In this document: positions 44,135 to 54,785 of the stretch, one piece after another
How the letters are laid out: every line of letters starts with the position of its first letter
How positions within the stretch are numbered: the stretch's first letter is position 1
Assembly (NCBI GenBank): GCA_021018815.1
Contig: JAITYX010000012.1
Location: forward strand, 4,885,001 to 4,949,000
DNA from: Talinum fruticosum
Taxonomy: Eukaryota > Streptophyta > Magnoliopsida > Caryophyllales > Talinaceae
DNA length: 64,000 bases
Direction of reading: 5' to 3'
Notes under the pieces: generated by a model
Databases searched by the model: none
Told to the model about the DNA's origin: nothing
The model's input: only the letters and a program-made list of their open reading frames with translations
Program-made: the position numbers and the translations under genes

Positions 44135-44712
44135 TTGCATGAGAAATTCTTTAATTTCATTGATTCATATTTGCTTTGCCTCGAATAACTAGTAGTTTAG
44201 TTGAAACTTCATGAAATTGAGCGATAGTTATTAGTTTCTATGTATGTTACGAGCAACTCGGACATTGTACTTGAGTCGGATATAGTTAAGCGAAAATGGA
44301 CATCAAACTTCGAGATAATCTTTAATTCAATAGAGAATCTTAGAAATATTTTAAAAATTTCTTTTTCACTTTCTAGCACATGAACGATCAAGAAACTAGT
44401 ACTTGGAGGAAGCGAGTTTCAAGAAGTAACAATTAGAAGGACGCGAAAATGCCAAACAATTCAACTAGCCGTTACTCCGCAAATTGGGTCACTTGAGGTT
44501 TCGCTTTTCGAGAGCCTTTATCTATAAATAGCCCTTTTTCACCCTCATTCTTTCATTTTGCTATTTTAACTCTCTCAATTTCACTTCTCTATGTCGAACT
44601 CTCTCTCTCTTGGACTCTTTTCAATTAGAACTCTACTCTCTTAATCTCTCACTCTCTTTCTTAAACTTTGAATTTGACATCTCTCTCTTATCGATTTCAA
44701 ACTGCTCTTAAC
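44135..44712 (+). promoter_or_regulatory. Inter-gene region with internal promoter of copia C2
   Basis: TATA box TCTATAAATA at 44521-44530 lies 190 bases before the ATG at 44713. A long TC-rich leader with CTCTCTCTC runs to the ATG. The same arrangement is in C1 (17055) and E (61431), although the surrounding sequence differs between C and E. Confidence 0.6.
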
Positions 44713-46150
44713 ATGCCGAAGAGAAGAAATGTTATTGAAGGAGGTTCAGCCATAAAGAATGTAAGAACCCATGTTACTCAACCCGAGGATCCACAAAAGG
44801 ATACCTCAAAGGGTAAAGCCCTATACTTTTATGATCGAAACATGCGATTGTAGCCCGTCACTACTTTCTTGAAGACAAGATCATCCTTTCTACCAAACTA
44901 TCGTGGATCAAACCACTCATCAAAATCGGTATTTTCAACTACCATTGCTTCGTGACCACATTTATCCAAAATTGGTCTCGGAATTCTACCTGAACATGTC
45001 CTCAAATAACAATGGTATTTATTCATCTCGTCCAAGGCAAGAGCACAACTATCAATATTTTTCTCCTTCATGAACTTTTCGATGTTCAGTGTTTATTTTT
45101 GAATTCCAATCTATTTTCTATCACTAAATTAGCAGATGAATTCTTTGAACAATGTGCCCGCATTGTTCCTAAATTTGGAAAGAATTTCTCTATCACCCAA
45201 CTAAAGTATGAGGTCGGACTTCTTTGCTCCTTTGTGATGAGAACTATGTTCTCCTATTATGCTTCCAAGGAGAACCCGAATAGTAAGGTTCTCAAAGTTC
45301 TTTTTGATATCCTTAACGGATATGAGGTTGACCTCTTCCCTTTCATCATTGAACAAATTGCTTCCATTCCCTCGATTGAAAAAACCCCCTTTACCTTTTG
45401 GAGCTCTTCTCTTAAAATTCTTTGCTCATTTTTATGTCAAACTTCCCAATGAGCATACAAAATTTCTAGAGCTAGCCATTTCAATTGGCAGGGATGAGCT
45501 GATGAATCTGGGTTCCCTGAAGATTGAACCTAGTATCCGGGTTCATACTTTTGAGATAAACCCTCCTCCTCCTTCTCCATCTCATCTAAGAAGAGTGAAG
45601 AAGAAAATCTTCTTCTAACAACTGGTCCTTCTCCTCATCCAACCCCTTCTATTGATCTCCTTTAAAAGGTGGCTTCTTAATTTCTTGCTTTGGCTAAAGT
45701 GTTATAGTCAACTCTTAGTGCTTTCCAGGCTTTCATACTTGTTTTGACCCAGCTTTAGAGCACGACTTTGAAGCAAATTAATCGGAGTTAGACTCGGTGA
45801 ACAAGCTCAAAGAGGTGATCGGAAGGTAGTAGGAGCAGATCAACTGTCTCTAAGAGTGTAGATCTAAGGCCGATAAGGACTTAGAGTAGGAATCGGACTC
45901 GTCCTCGAGTCATCTACCTATTTTGACTCGGACTTAGAAGAAGAAGAAGGAGAAGAAGCTAGAGTAAAAGAAGGCTAAGGAGAGCAAGAAGTTGAAATTA
46001 TTTCATCCGAGCACAGCCTTATGATGTTGGGGATGTTGGTCAATCCCAAGCCTAGCCATATTCACAACCCACTTAGCCCGATCAACTTCTTAGGAAGTTG
46101 TGGATGTTGGTCAATCCCAACCCTAGCCATATTCAAAACCCATTAAGCCT
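44713..46150 (+). pseudogene. Extra post-pol gene of copia C2
   Basis: Start MPKRRNVIEGGSAIKN. After a shift: SVYFWIPIYFLSLN-like region, then ADEFFEQCARIVPKFGKNFS, VGLLCSFVMRTMFSYYASKE and VLFDILNGYEVDLFPFIIEQ (45012-45452), LPFGALLLKFFAHFYVKLPN and EHTKFLELAISIGRDELM, ending in a Pro/Ser-rich stretch and RRVKKKIFF; then a decayed acidic/Lys-rich tail to about 46150. About 45% of residues in the central block match E by eye. The conserved hydrophobic block is not a clean membrane helix. Function unknown; no related cellular enzyme is recognised. Confidence 0.65.
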
Positions 46151-46748
46151 CGATCAAGGTAAGGGCTCTAAAGAGGAAGATGGGGAAGAGTAGCCTTATG
46201 TACGTAGAACCGTCCAACCCGAACAACTGCCTCCTCTTCCACTACAGACCAATCGCGTAAGCAGCTGCCTTATCACAAAGATATCGGTGCGAGTGCAAGG
46301 CGACTTGTTCCTCTTCCTCCATCGAACCGCTCCACCCCCATCTTAGTTCATTTTGTTTATTATTTTTGTCCAACATTGTGTCTCTTGTCCCCTTAAGACT
46401 TATTTTTGATAAAATGCATAGGGGAGAGATAGTTGTGTAGTCTAGGAGGGAGTAATATTTTTTTCTTTGTTGTTATACGCTCCCGTTTATGACAATCCAA
46501 TGAAAATTTCAAGTATTTTCTCTTTGCTTCAATGATTCCTTATATGTTATTCCGATAAACTTAGATAATTTGTCAAATAGTTATGATAACTTGCAATGAT
46601 CGTCATTATTTCTAACCTATAGATTACAATTGTTATGTTTACTTAGACAATTCTAACAACTATCACTTTCCGAGCACCGAAAACTTAATTCTCTATATTT
46701 CTAACTCCTTTTTCTATGTGTTGAATGCCTTTCATTAAAAAGGGGTAG
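46151..46748 (+). other. 3' untranslated region and polypurine tracts of copia C2
   Basis: A PPT-like ATAGGGGAGAGATAG is at 46419-46433 and the final one, TCATTAAAAAGGGGTAG, at 46732-46748. Both correspond to motifs in B and E. The LTR expected at 46749 does not follow: instead of TGAAGACTCGG the sequence reads TTGTTCCGAAAGG. Confidence 0.65.
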
Positions 46749-47430
46749 GTTGTTCCGAAAGGAAAAAACCCTCAAGGCCGCTTCACTTTCTCACTCTCAC
46801 TTCACTCTTGCCATTGTTGAGGTTTTTGATTGCTCTTCTCTCTCTTCTCTCCGCGGTTTCGATGGTTTTCGGTGGTTTTTAGGGTGCCTCTCACTCACTC
46901 AGTCTGTGGTTTTCGATTGTGGCTGCATCCCCAACTCACTCTCTCTCGTGGTTTTTAGTTGTGGCTACACCTTCCACTCATCTCTCTCACTCTATTCCGC
47001 CAGTATGTAACTTATATCTCCATCTCTTATTTTGCAAATGAAATGTGTAAGTGTGGCATGCTTTATGGTCATCATTGTGGGCTTGAAGCTTGGGGCTTGA
47101 ATCTTGATATGTAACTCATAGCATTAAGAGTATGCATGCTCTCATTAGCATAATTAAACTTGACAAATACATTGTTGTACATGTTGAATGTCATACTTTG
47201 TTGAATGTTATTGTAAGAGGCCATGTATAAGTGAAAATGAGAGGAGAAAAACTTAATACACAAAGAAATCGAAGAAATCGGCCAAAATCGAGAAACAGGG
47301 GTGCTAGGCAGCCCGCACGAGCCGTGCTGCGACAACACGGTCAGCCTGTGTTGGCCGTTGCTTAGCCCAACTTCGTGTTTCCGTCCGAAAATTGTTGTAC
47401 ATGTTTATTTATCAACAGTTGTATAATTAC
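46749..47430. other. Unassigned segment between copia C2 and CACTA-3 genes
   Basis: A pyrimidine-rich, repeated GGTTTTCG/GGTTTTTAG block (46800-47010) ends in a donor-like CCGCCAGTATGTAAC, then AT-rich DNA. It might be the 5' leader and first intron of the CACTA-3 gene. No domain seen. Confidence 0.35.
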
Positions 47431-47499
47431 CTGCAGTATAAATTCGAAAAGTACAAAAAGATCGAGGGGCGAACTACGATGAACAAGGTGAAGTTGGTC

Positions 47500-48600
47500 C
47501 GGAGTACGGACAATCCAACTCTCCTTACACGGTCGATTTCGATAGGCACGGAAATGCCATAGGTGATCATAAAGCTTGCTTTATGAGCTATGTTGGTCCT
47601 AAGCAACCGCACATATGTGAATATTAACTAAAAAAAGGGCGAAATCCCGAATCCATTAAGGACAACATTTGGAGCGATATTCGGGTAAATGCACTACATC
47701 TCAACTTAGAATTGCAACTTATTGTAAATGGTTAATATATATGTTCTAATGCATGTCATTCTTGTGTTTTATAAAACGTTCATCTTGAACATTAATGAAT
47801 TTGATATCCCCTTGGTGAAACACAAGATCCTCATGTGGGCTACGGAAAAGTTTAGAGACTTCAAATCGTGCATTGCTAAGATATACGTTTACAAAACAAA
47901 ACAAATAAAGGCATAAGGTAGACCCTAGGAGGTCTTCAATTGTATTACCGAGGAGGATTGGAGATCATTTGAAGCATATGTCTCCTCTTCGAATACATGG
48001 TAATTTATTATCATCATTTGTTATCCTTTTTTAAATTTAAGTCTTATGCACTAATATTTTTGTTGTCATAATTACTTGCGCTGGCGCTAGATAAAGCCAA
48101 TCGGAAGAGGATTAAAAGCAATGTGTATCCTCATGTGATGTCCCGTGGAGGATACGCGAAGTTGGAGGAGAGGTAGTACAAGCAAAAGCTTGAACGACTT
48201 CAAACCACATCCAGTGAAGGTTCCATCATAGATATTTCATAGCTCGCTATCGAGATGGACAAGTCGTGGGTCAAAGGAAGAAAGAAGAAAGATAGAACCT
48301 TTACTACGACCGATGTAGAATTTATTGTGCAGCGACTCGTATGTTTTTTACTATTTCCTTTATTTATTTTTAGAACTTATCGGTTGTAGTATTCATGAAT
48401 TGTCAAATGATATATTTTTTTCTTCTTATAGGTGTCTTTGTCACGGACATCGACTTCAAAAGTTGCTAACACTACCGAGTAAAGGGACAAGCTAGCCTTG
48501 GCCCTACAAAGAGATGAGCATCCCGGTCGTGTTCAAGCCATCGTTGGGAGAGTGGGGATAGTTGAGCACTTTAGGGCTAGGAAGAAGCGTTCCGTCTCTC
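47500..48600 (+). pseudogene. TNPA-like protein (Ptta/En-Spm family), several exons
   Basis: DRHGNAIGDHKACFMSYVGP and ESIKDNIWSDIRV (47530-47690), an intron, then HKILMWATEKFRDFKSCIAK and ITEEDWRSFEAYVSS (47820-48000), another intron (48000-48085), then KANRKRIKSNVYPHVMSRGG and YAKLEER, DKSWVKGRKKKD (48094-48340). This is the order of blocks in Ptta transposases (W--L--YV, SRGGY, W--AR). In-frame stops occur at 47914 and 48177. The protein is thought to bind subterminal repeats. Confidence 0.7.
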
Positions 48601-49560
48601 GCTAGCCAAGCACATATGGAGGGCCAAATGAGAAGTCCCAAACAAAGGCCGAAATGAGAAGGTCGAAATGAAGGTCGAAGTGGAGTCCGAAATACGATCC
48701 CGAATGTCCCAAATGTTGGCTACACGGATGGAAGAGATGGGGGTGCATATATGGGTAGAGATGCGAGGCCTAGATGTAGGCCTAGATGAGGCCGTACTTC
48801 ACTAACATGGGTATGCTTGGTACCTACCAATTTACGTCCATTCTCAACCCATACACCGGTGAGCCCGAACGCGAGCTCACCCGTCGACCAATTAGAAGTT
48901 CTAGTGGAGGTACTTCATATTTTGCATCCTAATTATATTTACATAAATGTTTATATTTTGACTAATTGGTGTATAATCTTGTTAAATAATTACTTATAGT
49001 ATGTTTTTGTTATTTCGGATTAGTGCCGGTATTTACATGCATTTTTATATTTTGACTAATTGGTGTATAATCTTGTTGAATGAATGGTCTATATTGTATG
49101 GTTGTTTTTGAACTCGGTGTGTGGCCGTTGAGTAATTATTTGTATAGTATGTTTTTGTTGTTTTGGATGAGGGTCGTTATCCCGCAAAATGTTAACTTTT
49201 ATGTCAAAGGTTATCACATGATTGTAATTATTATGCTTATTCTTATGTAGTCGGTGGATTGCAAGCTACCTTATCATCACCCTCCCTAGAGCATGTTGTT
49301 GCATTGGGTGTTGTTTTCCTATGAAGGTCACAAACCGTAGTTCACGAAACATCTCTTCTAGGTGATGAGGTGAGGGTGAGTGTTAAAGAGTTCATGCACG
49401 GGAAAAGCGAGTGTAAGTTGCTGATCCGGACATCGAACCTCCACACTCGTTGATGATGTAGTCAACACTTTTCTTCGCTGGCCTAAGAGTTTAGTCATTC
49501 TCTCTACGGTAATTCATTTTTTAAAGAATTAGATTTAGTTGTTGTTTATATCATGTATAT
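48601..49560. other. Introns and decayed exons of the CACTA-3 gene
   Basis: Sequence 48600-48790 continues with a charged frame (PNKGRNEKVEMK-like); 48950-49200 is intron-like and T-rich with a repeated GACTAATTGGTGTATAATCTTGTT element (48960, 49054). Nothing else recognised. Confidence 0.4.
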
Positions 49561-49589
49561 ATAGTTCTAATTTTTGTATTGATTATTCA

Positions 49590-50112
49590 CTAGGATATCG
49601 AGGACAGATCCGAGATAGGAATTAAGGGCACTCCATCACCCTCGGTTGGCACAAGCAAATGTTCAACGGTGCCCGGTCGTCGTTCGAAGAAGTCTCCTCT
49701 TGTATGTATTGAGGAGTCTTGCACAGATTGGTGTACTACTCTGCAAAGTTATGTGAAGACTTTGCCAACAGAGACACCATTGATGTGTAGCGCACCACCT
49801 TACGTGTTTAGGCAACGTGAAAGGGACAATGGGGACATGACCCCTGCAATTTTTAGAGATAGAGGAGATCGGTGCATCTCGTTGTTATGGTTTGCATTAT
49901 GTGAGTTACTATATTCATAAGTTTTTTTAACTTTTAATTTCAATTTCTAACTACATATAATTAATGTGTCGGTGGTTGCATAAGATTGGAAAGGGCTTCA
50001 TTCAGGTTCTCAACCCTAATTCCATTCAAGGAGTTGGGCGAAACATGAAGAACGAGTTAATTATAACCTCGAAGTCATGAAGCGTAATGCGAATGATAAG
50101 ACATAGTACTTG
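49590..50112 (+). pseudogene. Possible Ulp1-like protease exon region of CACTA-3
   Basis: The frame from 49669 has a Lys/Arg-rich start and then LQSYVKTLPTETPLMCSAPP, YVFRQRERD and then a donor-like end near 49920; a further exon follows (49975-50100, KGFIQVLNPNSIQGVGR). Plant CACTA elements often carry SUMO-protease-like genes with a similar pre-catalytic region. The catalytic His, Asp and Cys are not visible because the gene is cut at 50114. Assignment is tentative. Confidence 0.35.
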
Positions 50113-50113
50113 G

Positions 50114-51125
50114 TGTAGGAACCTTGGCCGCCGAACCCACCGAGATCGGGCCGAGCTCCCCCACGATTTCCTTGGCATAAGGGTTTTTAAAGTGGGGAAA
50201 TAATTTTAGGGTTTTTAAGGTGCATTTTAGAAAGTGGGGATGAACCTTTTATTAAAATTTTCGACTTTTATTAAATCTAATTTAGGTAAAGTTTGAATGA
50301 TGGTTTTATTAATTGTTCTAATTCTATAAATTATTTTCGGAATTCCAAGGATATTATTTTCTAATTAAAAGATAAATAAAATTGAGGTTTTGGGTCTTCC
50401 GTGAGGCTTTAGGGCGAGATCGGTGTAAAAACACCAATCTAGACCAAAGCCTCACTGCCGGCTACTAGCTGCAGGCGGTAGCCTGCAGCCAGCCGATGGC
50501 GAGCACCGCCGAGGCCGCGGCAAAGGAAGTTAACCTCGGTCACTGCCCTTGTAGGCGGATCCTAAACCTTTCTTTTTTACCCTGCAATTAGAAAAATAAC
50601 CGGGATGTAGATTCATTGAGAATAAAGCATAAAAGGGGAGTCACCGAGCGGTTCTTAAGATAAAAACTAACAAAACGAAACTCGCTCTTCCAATCTTAGT
50701 ATGGGAAAACTAAAACTAAAAGAGGCTAAAATTGACTCCAATGGTCTTTGAACCGAGAATCGGATTCGGGGCGAGGGTACGAAATAGATTGAAAACCATA
50801 ACATTCCGCCCGTCCGAAGATGACCATTACTAGTTTGAGTAGTGTATCTAAATGATGCAAAAACCGACAACGGCGAGGGTGAGGAGATGCTTGACAGCGA
50901 GAATTTGAGGAGATCTACACTTAAAAGAAACGGGATGAAACTATAAAGAAATGAAAGATTAAGAGAGAGGAGATCTAGAGGGCGAGAGTAAGGAGAGGCT
51001 TACTAATTCAAGTCGATAGACGATGAGGAACGAATTCCGGATCCGATGAGGAGGTTCATGGAGGAGAGAACAACTATAGAAAGCTATAAGACCGAGAGTT
51101 GTAAGTGGGGGTGGAAACAACAGAT
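50114..51125 (-). repeat. Gypsy family T LTR copy a, truncated
   Basis: Starts TGTAGGAACCTTGGCC, like TGTAGGAATCATGACC at 13994, and stays alignable through AATCTTAGTATGGGAAAACTA (50689) and TTACTAGTTTGAGTAG (50827) to about 50850. Its right limit is uncertain; 50850-51125 is GA-rich with no counterpart that I could align. Upstream is the CACTA-3 gene. Confidence 0.6.
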
Positions 51126-51129
51126 CGTG

Positions 51130-51382
51130 TTTTTAAGTTGACATGAAAGACATATAACACGGTTACTGTCGTCATATGTCACATTTAACGACGGTTCTGT
51201 TAGAAGAACGGTAATTAAATGTTTCGAAAACCTATGATGACAGTTCATACATTAGAACTGTCGTCATATGTGTTAAAAAGCGCCTGTTATTTACAAAAAT
51301 ACCACCGATCTATTTTTCATGATGGTTTGTCATTTTAACCGCCGTTAAAGACCCATAGTTAAAAGTGGTTCATGTAGTAGTG
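51130..51382. repeat. Right terminus of a CACTA element (CACTA-3)
   Basis: Subterminal copies of TGTCGTCATATG, GACGGTTCTGTTAGAAGAAC and ATGACAGTTC are followed by AAGTGGTTCATGTAGTAGTG. The next three bases are TGA, the candidate duplication. Confidence 0.75.
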
Positions 51383-52731
51383 TGATTTGAAATTTATATT
51401 AATCATTTATTTTAGTAATTAAATTAAAAGAATTATGGGGATTTTATTTAATGGTTAGGTAAATAGAAAAATTATTTTCTACCTTAATGTTTTTGAGATA
51501 AAAGGGTAAGAACAAACTAGTTTGGATATCGAACCATGCCCCGTTATCAGCCGACGCCGACAAAAGCCACTACTGATTGATAACTACTGCCGTCTATATG
51601 GTTGAGATTGAGAAATCGGTCTCGGTCCCATATCCCCAGCTATTAAAAAATAACTTGAATTTTTGTATTCTAAACTAGAAATACCAAGAAGTGATTAGGA
51701 GAAATAAAAGCAAAAATGAGACGATCGCCGATCGGTTTAGGAAGTAAAAACTAGCAAAAATAAAGAAGATACTCTTTCAATCTTAGTATGGAAAAACTAA
51801 GATTGAAAGAGGTTATAAAAGGAGACTCCATAAGTCTAAAATTGAGCATCTAGTGTTCGGGGTGATGGTATGAAATGAAGAGATTAACCCTCCATTCCGC
51901 CTATCAATAGATGGCCTTTACTAGTTAGATCATGAACCGAATCTCGTAGCGTACGGACGGGGTAGTGAGCTGGAAAAAGATAACAAAAGTAGGTTGTTTT
52001 GTGGAGTTTTAGAGTGAAGGAAATGTGTGATGATATGTTAAGAGCGAGGGTGTAGAGAGTGGTAGAAAGTAGTGGGCGGTTCACTAGGTGAAAATGTAGC
52101 CACAAAGGCTAAAAAATGTAGCAGCAAAAACGAGGGGTAAGCCCTAAACACCCATCCAAGTCGAAGCATCTGAACCGGGGCCGGTTTACCGGCGAGGATC
52201 ACGGGGTGAATCGGATAAAATCTTGTTGGACTAGATAATTCGATGAGGAATGACGAGAAATGCGGTAGCGGTCTCCAAATAGTGTCGTATAGTCATCTCG
52301 AGTTTCGTGTCCTGGCTGGCTTTTATGGACGAGCGTCTTGGCAATTTAAGCTCGAGAACGCGGCGCTGATCTTGACAACGTCGTAGAGACATTGAGTTCC
52401 ATGTCACGCTTGAACGTTAGAACTAAAACGTTATGTTTGATGCACAATCGGACTAAAACACGAAGCCGGTTTGGGTTTCCTAGATGGGAGCCTAAAGCAA
52501 GCTTATTTTGATCGAAAGAAAATGGGTTTGTGGGCCGACCCAAGCAAAAAGCTTAATTTTTTTGTGCTAATTAGTTATTTTGGTTTACTCGATACCCGTC
52601 ACACCGATAAGACTACGACCATGATCCAAGTTCACAAACAGGACTAAGATTTCATCACTAGGCCAACAAAATAAATATTCGAAAGAAAAAGATAAGGGAA
52701 AAAGGTTTTTGGTGGATACGAGTTAGCCCCC
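51383..52731 (-). repeat. Gypsy family T LTR copy b
   Basis: Matches 14060-15770: AATCTTAGTATGGAAAAACTA (51780), GATGGCCTTTACTAGTTAGA (51911), and an end TTTTTGGTGGATACGA next to GTTAGCCCCCACTTTGACC (52732), the same PPT boundary as at 15771. Its first part is lost where the CACTA end lies. Confidence 0.65.
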
Positions 52732-53256
52732 ACTTTGACCAAGTTTGAAAGACGAAGGGTCAAAGTAGCCTATAAAGAGTACTAATCTCGTTTACGCCTT
52801 CGCTTCGGACGTCGATCGATTTAAGGTGTTCGGAACTGGCTGCTGTTGAAGCCAAACTCCTAAGAGTGGGCCTCGAATTCATCACAATTCATGTGTTCTA
52901 AAATTCGACTAAACAGTCTTGAGTTTTGCTACGTCAAAGTCTTGAAGGTCAATAATTTTGCTAAAGCTTGATCAATTCTTAATTTAAAGCTTTTCTTAAT
53001 ATTTCGTTATACTAGCATACTCGTCAATAAATAATCGTAGTCATAAAAGTTCATTATTTTTTACCCGAATACTTCACTCAAATCATAAAGGGAAATGAAT
53101 CTGCAAAGCCGAAACATTGGGCCCTGTGAGCCCACTTACGAGCACAGCATGCACTAGTGGTTGGCCACGCTCGATGGAACCCGCGGCGGCTAGGCCCAAA
53201 GCTACATCTGCAAAGTGACACTAATCTCACTCCAATCAAGCCTTGGAAACCAGGCA
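52732..53256 (-). mobile_element. PPT and 3' untranslated part of a family T gypsy element
   Basis: Minus-strand PPT GTGGGGGCTAAC is at 52732-52743. The remainder resembles 15783-16320 in pieces such as AAGGGTCAAAGTAG and ATCTCGTTT. No gene is present. Confidence 0.6.
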
Positions 53257-54785
53257 CGATGATGAAATCCCAAGTCATGTTTGAGGACTTGGATCACGGA
53301 CTCAATTTGATTGGGTGATGAAAACCGATAAACTACAAAGAACCGCCATCACTAAATAAATAGCCTTTTGTTTTGGATCGGTCCAAAATCCCTTTTCTTT
53401 CGGATGATCCGAGCGCGGGTCAAAGCCTCCATACATAATGGAGTCCACTACTGTGTATTGGGAAATTCCAAGCTCAAAATTCTACATTTCACTTTTGTCC
53501 AATCGGACACGGAGTCGAAGTCCTTAAGACGGCGTTAAACGTTGTATTTCATGATCACGAGCATCAAACTGCTGTGTTTAAGCTCCAAGACAGTCCACCC
53601 GAGACTAAGAGCACATAATTCCCCAAAATGACATGGCATGGCCGACGTTCCTACTCGTTAATTTCACTTAAAACGTTGTGTTTTGGCCACGGATTCTTGT
53701 TGCGAGAATTGAAGGGCACAAAACCCTAGAAAAACTGTGCATGGTCGGCGTCCCTATAGTTTAGTTCACCTCAACATGCGAGTGTTCCAGCCTAAAGACT
53801 CCCGAGTTGGTATCGAAGGAAACGAAACCCTAGGCGGAACCCTAGTGGCCGGCACCCCTACCCGGTTTTATCCGGTTCAATCTTCACATTATCCTGGCAC
53901 GGTTCTAAAGTAGATTATGGCTCATTCCGGAAGGTTGGTCGGGAGTTAAATTTAGGTCATTCGTTGACCTAACCTTTTCCTATAAATAGGTAGCTTAGGC
54001 TCGGATTTCAGTAATGCCTCATCCCTTAGTGTCACGTCGCTGAAACCCGATTAAGAGCTCCTGAATACTCATCTTTGTATTCCGATCTCTTGGTATCTTA
54101 TCATCATACGTCCTACATTAGATCCCTAAACTCCCTCGGTTACACATCTTCCTACCAATCCCCACAAAACCACACAAAAATCCTCTTCAATTCATCATCG
54201 TCACATCACCGGATCTAGATTCAAGATCCATATCGGTAGGAGGGATAACTCGAGGGCACGAATTCGATCCTCAAAAAGGTTTACTTGTTTATTTATTTTT
54301 CTTTATCACTTTCCGTATTGTGGAGAAGAATTGTATCGCATTAATTTCCTCCCCGCCATATATAATCCTTTTAATGTCCGCTTTGTCTTTTCTTTTCTCT
54401 TTTACCTTCTTTACCGCTTTCTTTCTTGCTTTCCTAATTATTTTTCAAGGTTGCTTTAATTTTTGTTTCACATGTTGCTTGCTTGCTTTTTAATTACGTT
54501 ATTCGATTCACTACTCAAACTAGTAATGGCCGTCTTCGGACGGGTGGAATGGAAGGGTTTATCCCTACATTTCATACCTTCGGCCCCAGATTCGATTCTC
54601 GGTTCAAACACCGATGGAGTCATTTTTCATCTTTTTAGTCTACCTCCCGAATTTTTTTATTTCTTCTATCCTAAAACTCGACCGAGGACTCCTTTTCATT
54701 TATTTCTTCTTTATCTACCTCCCAACTTTTTTTACTAAACAATAAGAAAAAGGATATGGATGTGGCAAGCCGGGCCGGAGGCCGA
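53257..54785 (+). repeat. Gypsy family T LTR copy c, inverted relative to a and b
   Basis: CGATGATGAAATCCCAAGTC starts the match to the complement of 13994-15770, about 50 bases inside the usual LTR start. A TATA box TATAAATAGG is at 53981-53990. ACTCAAACTAGTAATGGCCG (54512) is the complement of the block at 50820. It is cut at its right by copia E at 54786. Confidence 0.7.

Larger units (their letters stand above)
47431..51382 (+). mobile_element. CACTA-3 remnant, 3' part
   Basis: It holds TNPA/Ptta-like exons, a protease-like exon and, after an inserted gypsy LTR, a right terminus GGTTCATGTAGTAGTG ending at 51382 with a TGACGGTT-type subterminal array. The subterminal motif is close to that of CACTA-4. 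The left end and TNP2 are missing. Linking 47431-50113 with the terminus at 51382 is inference. Confidence 0.5.

Noticed and set aside
46749..47430. Calling this segment the 3' LTR of copia C2
   Set aside because: It lacks TGAAG ends and does not resemble the B, D or E LTRs; no second copy is in the window to confirm it.
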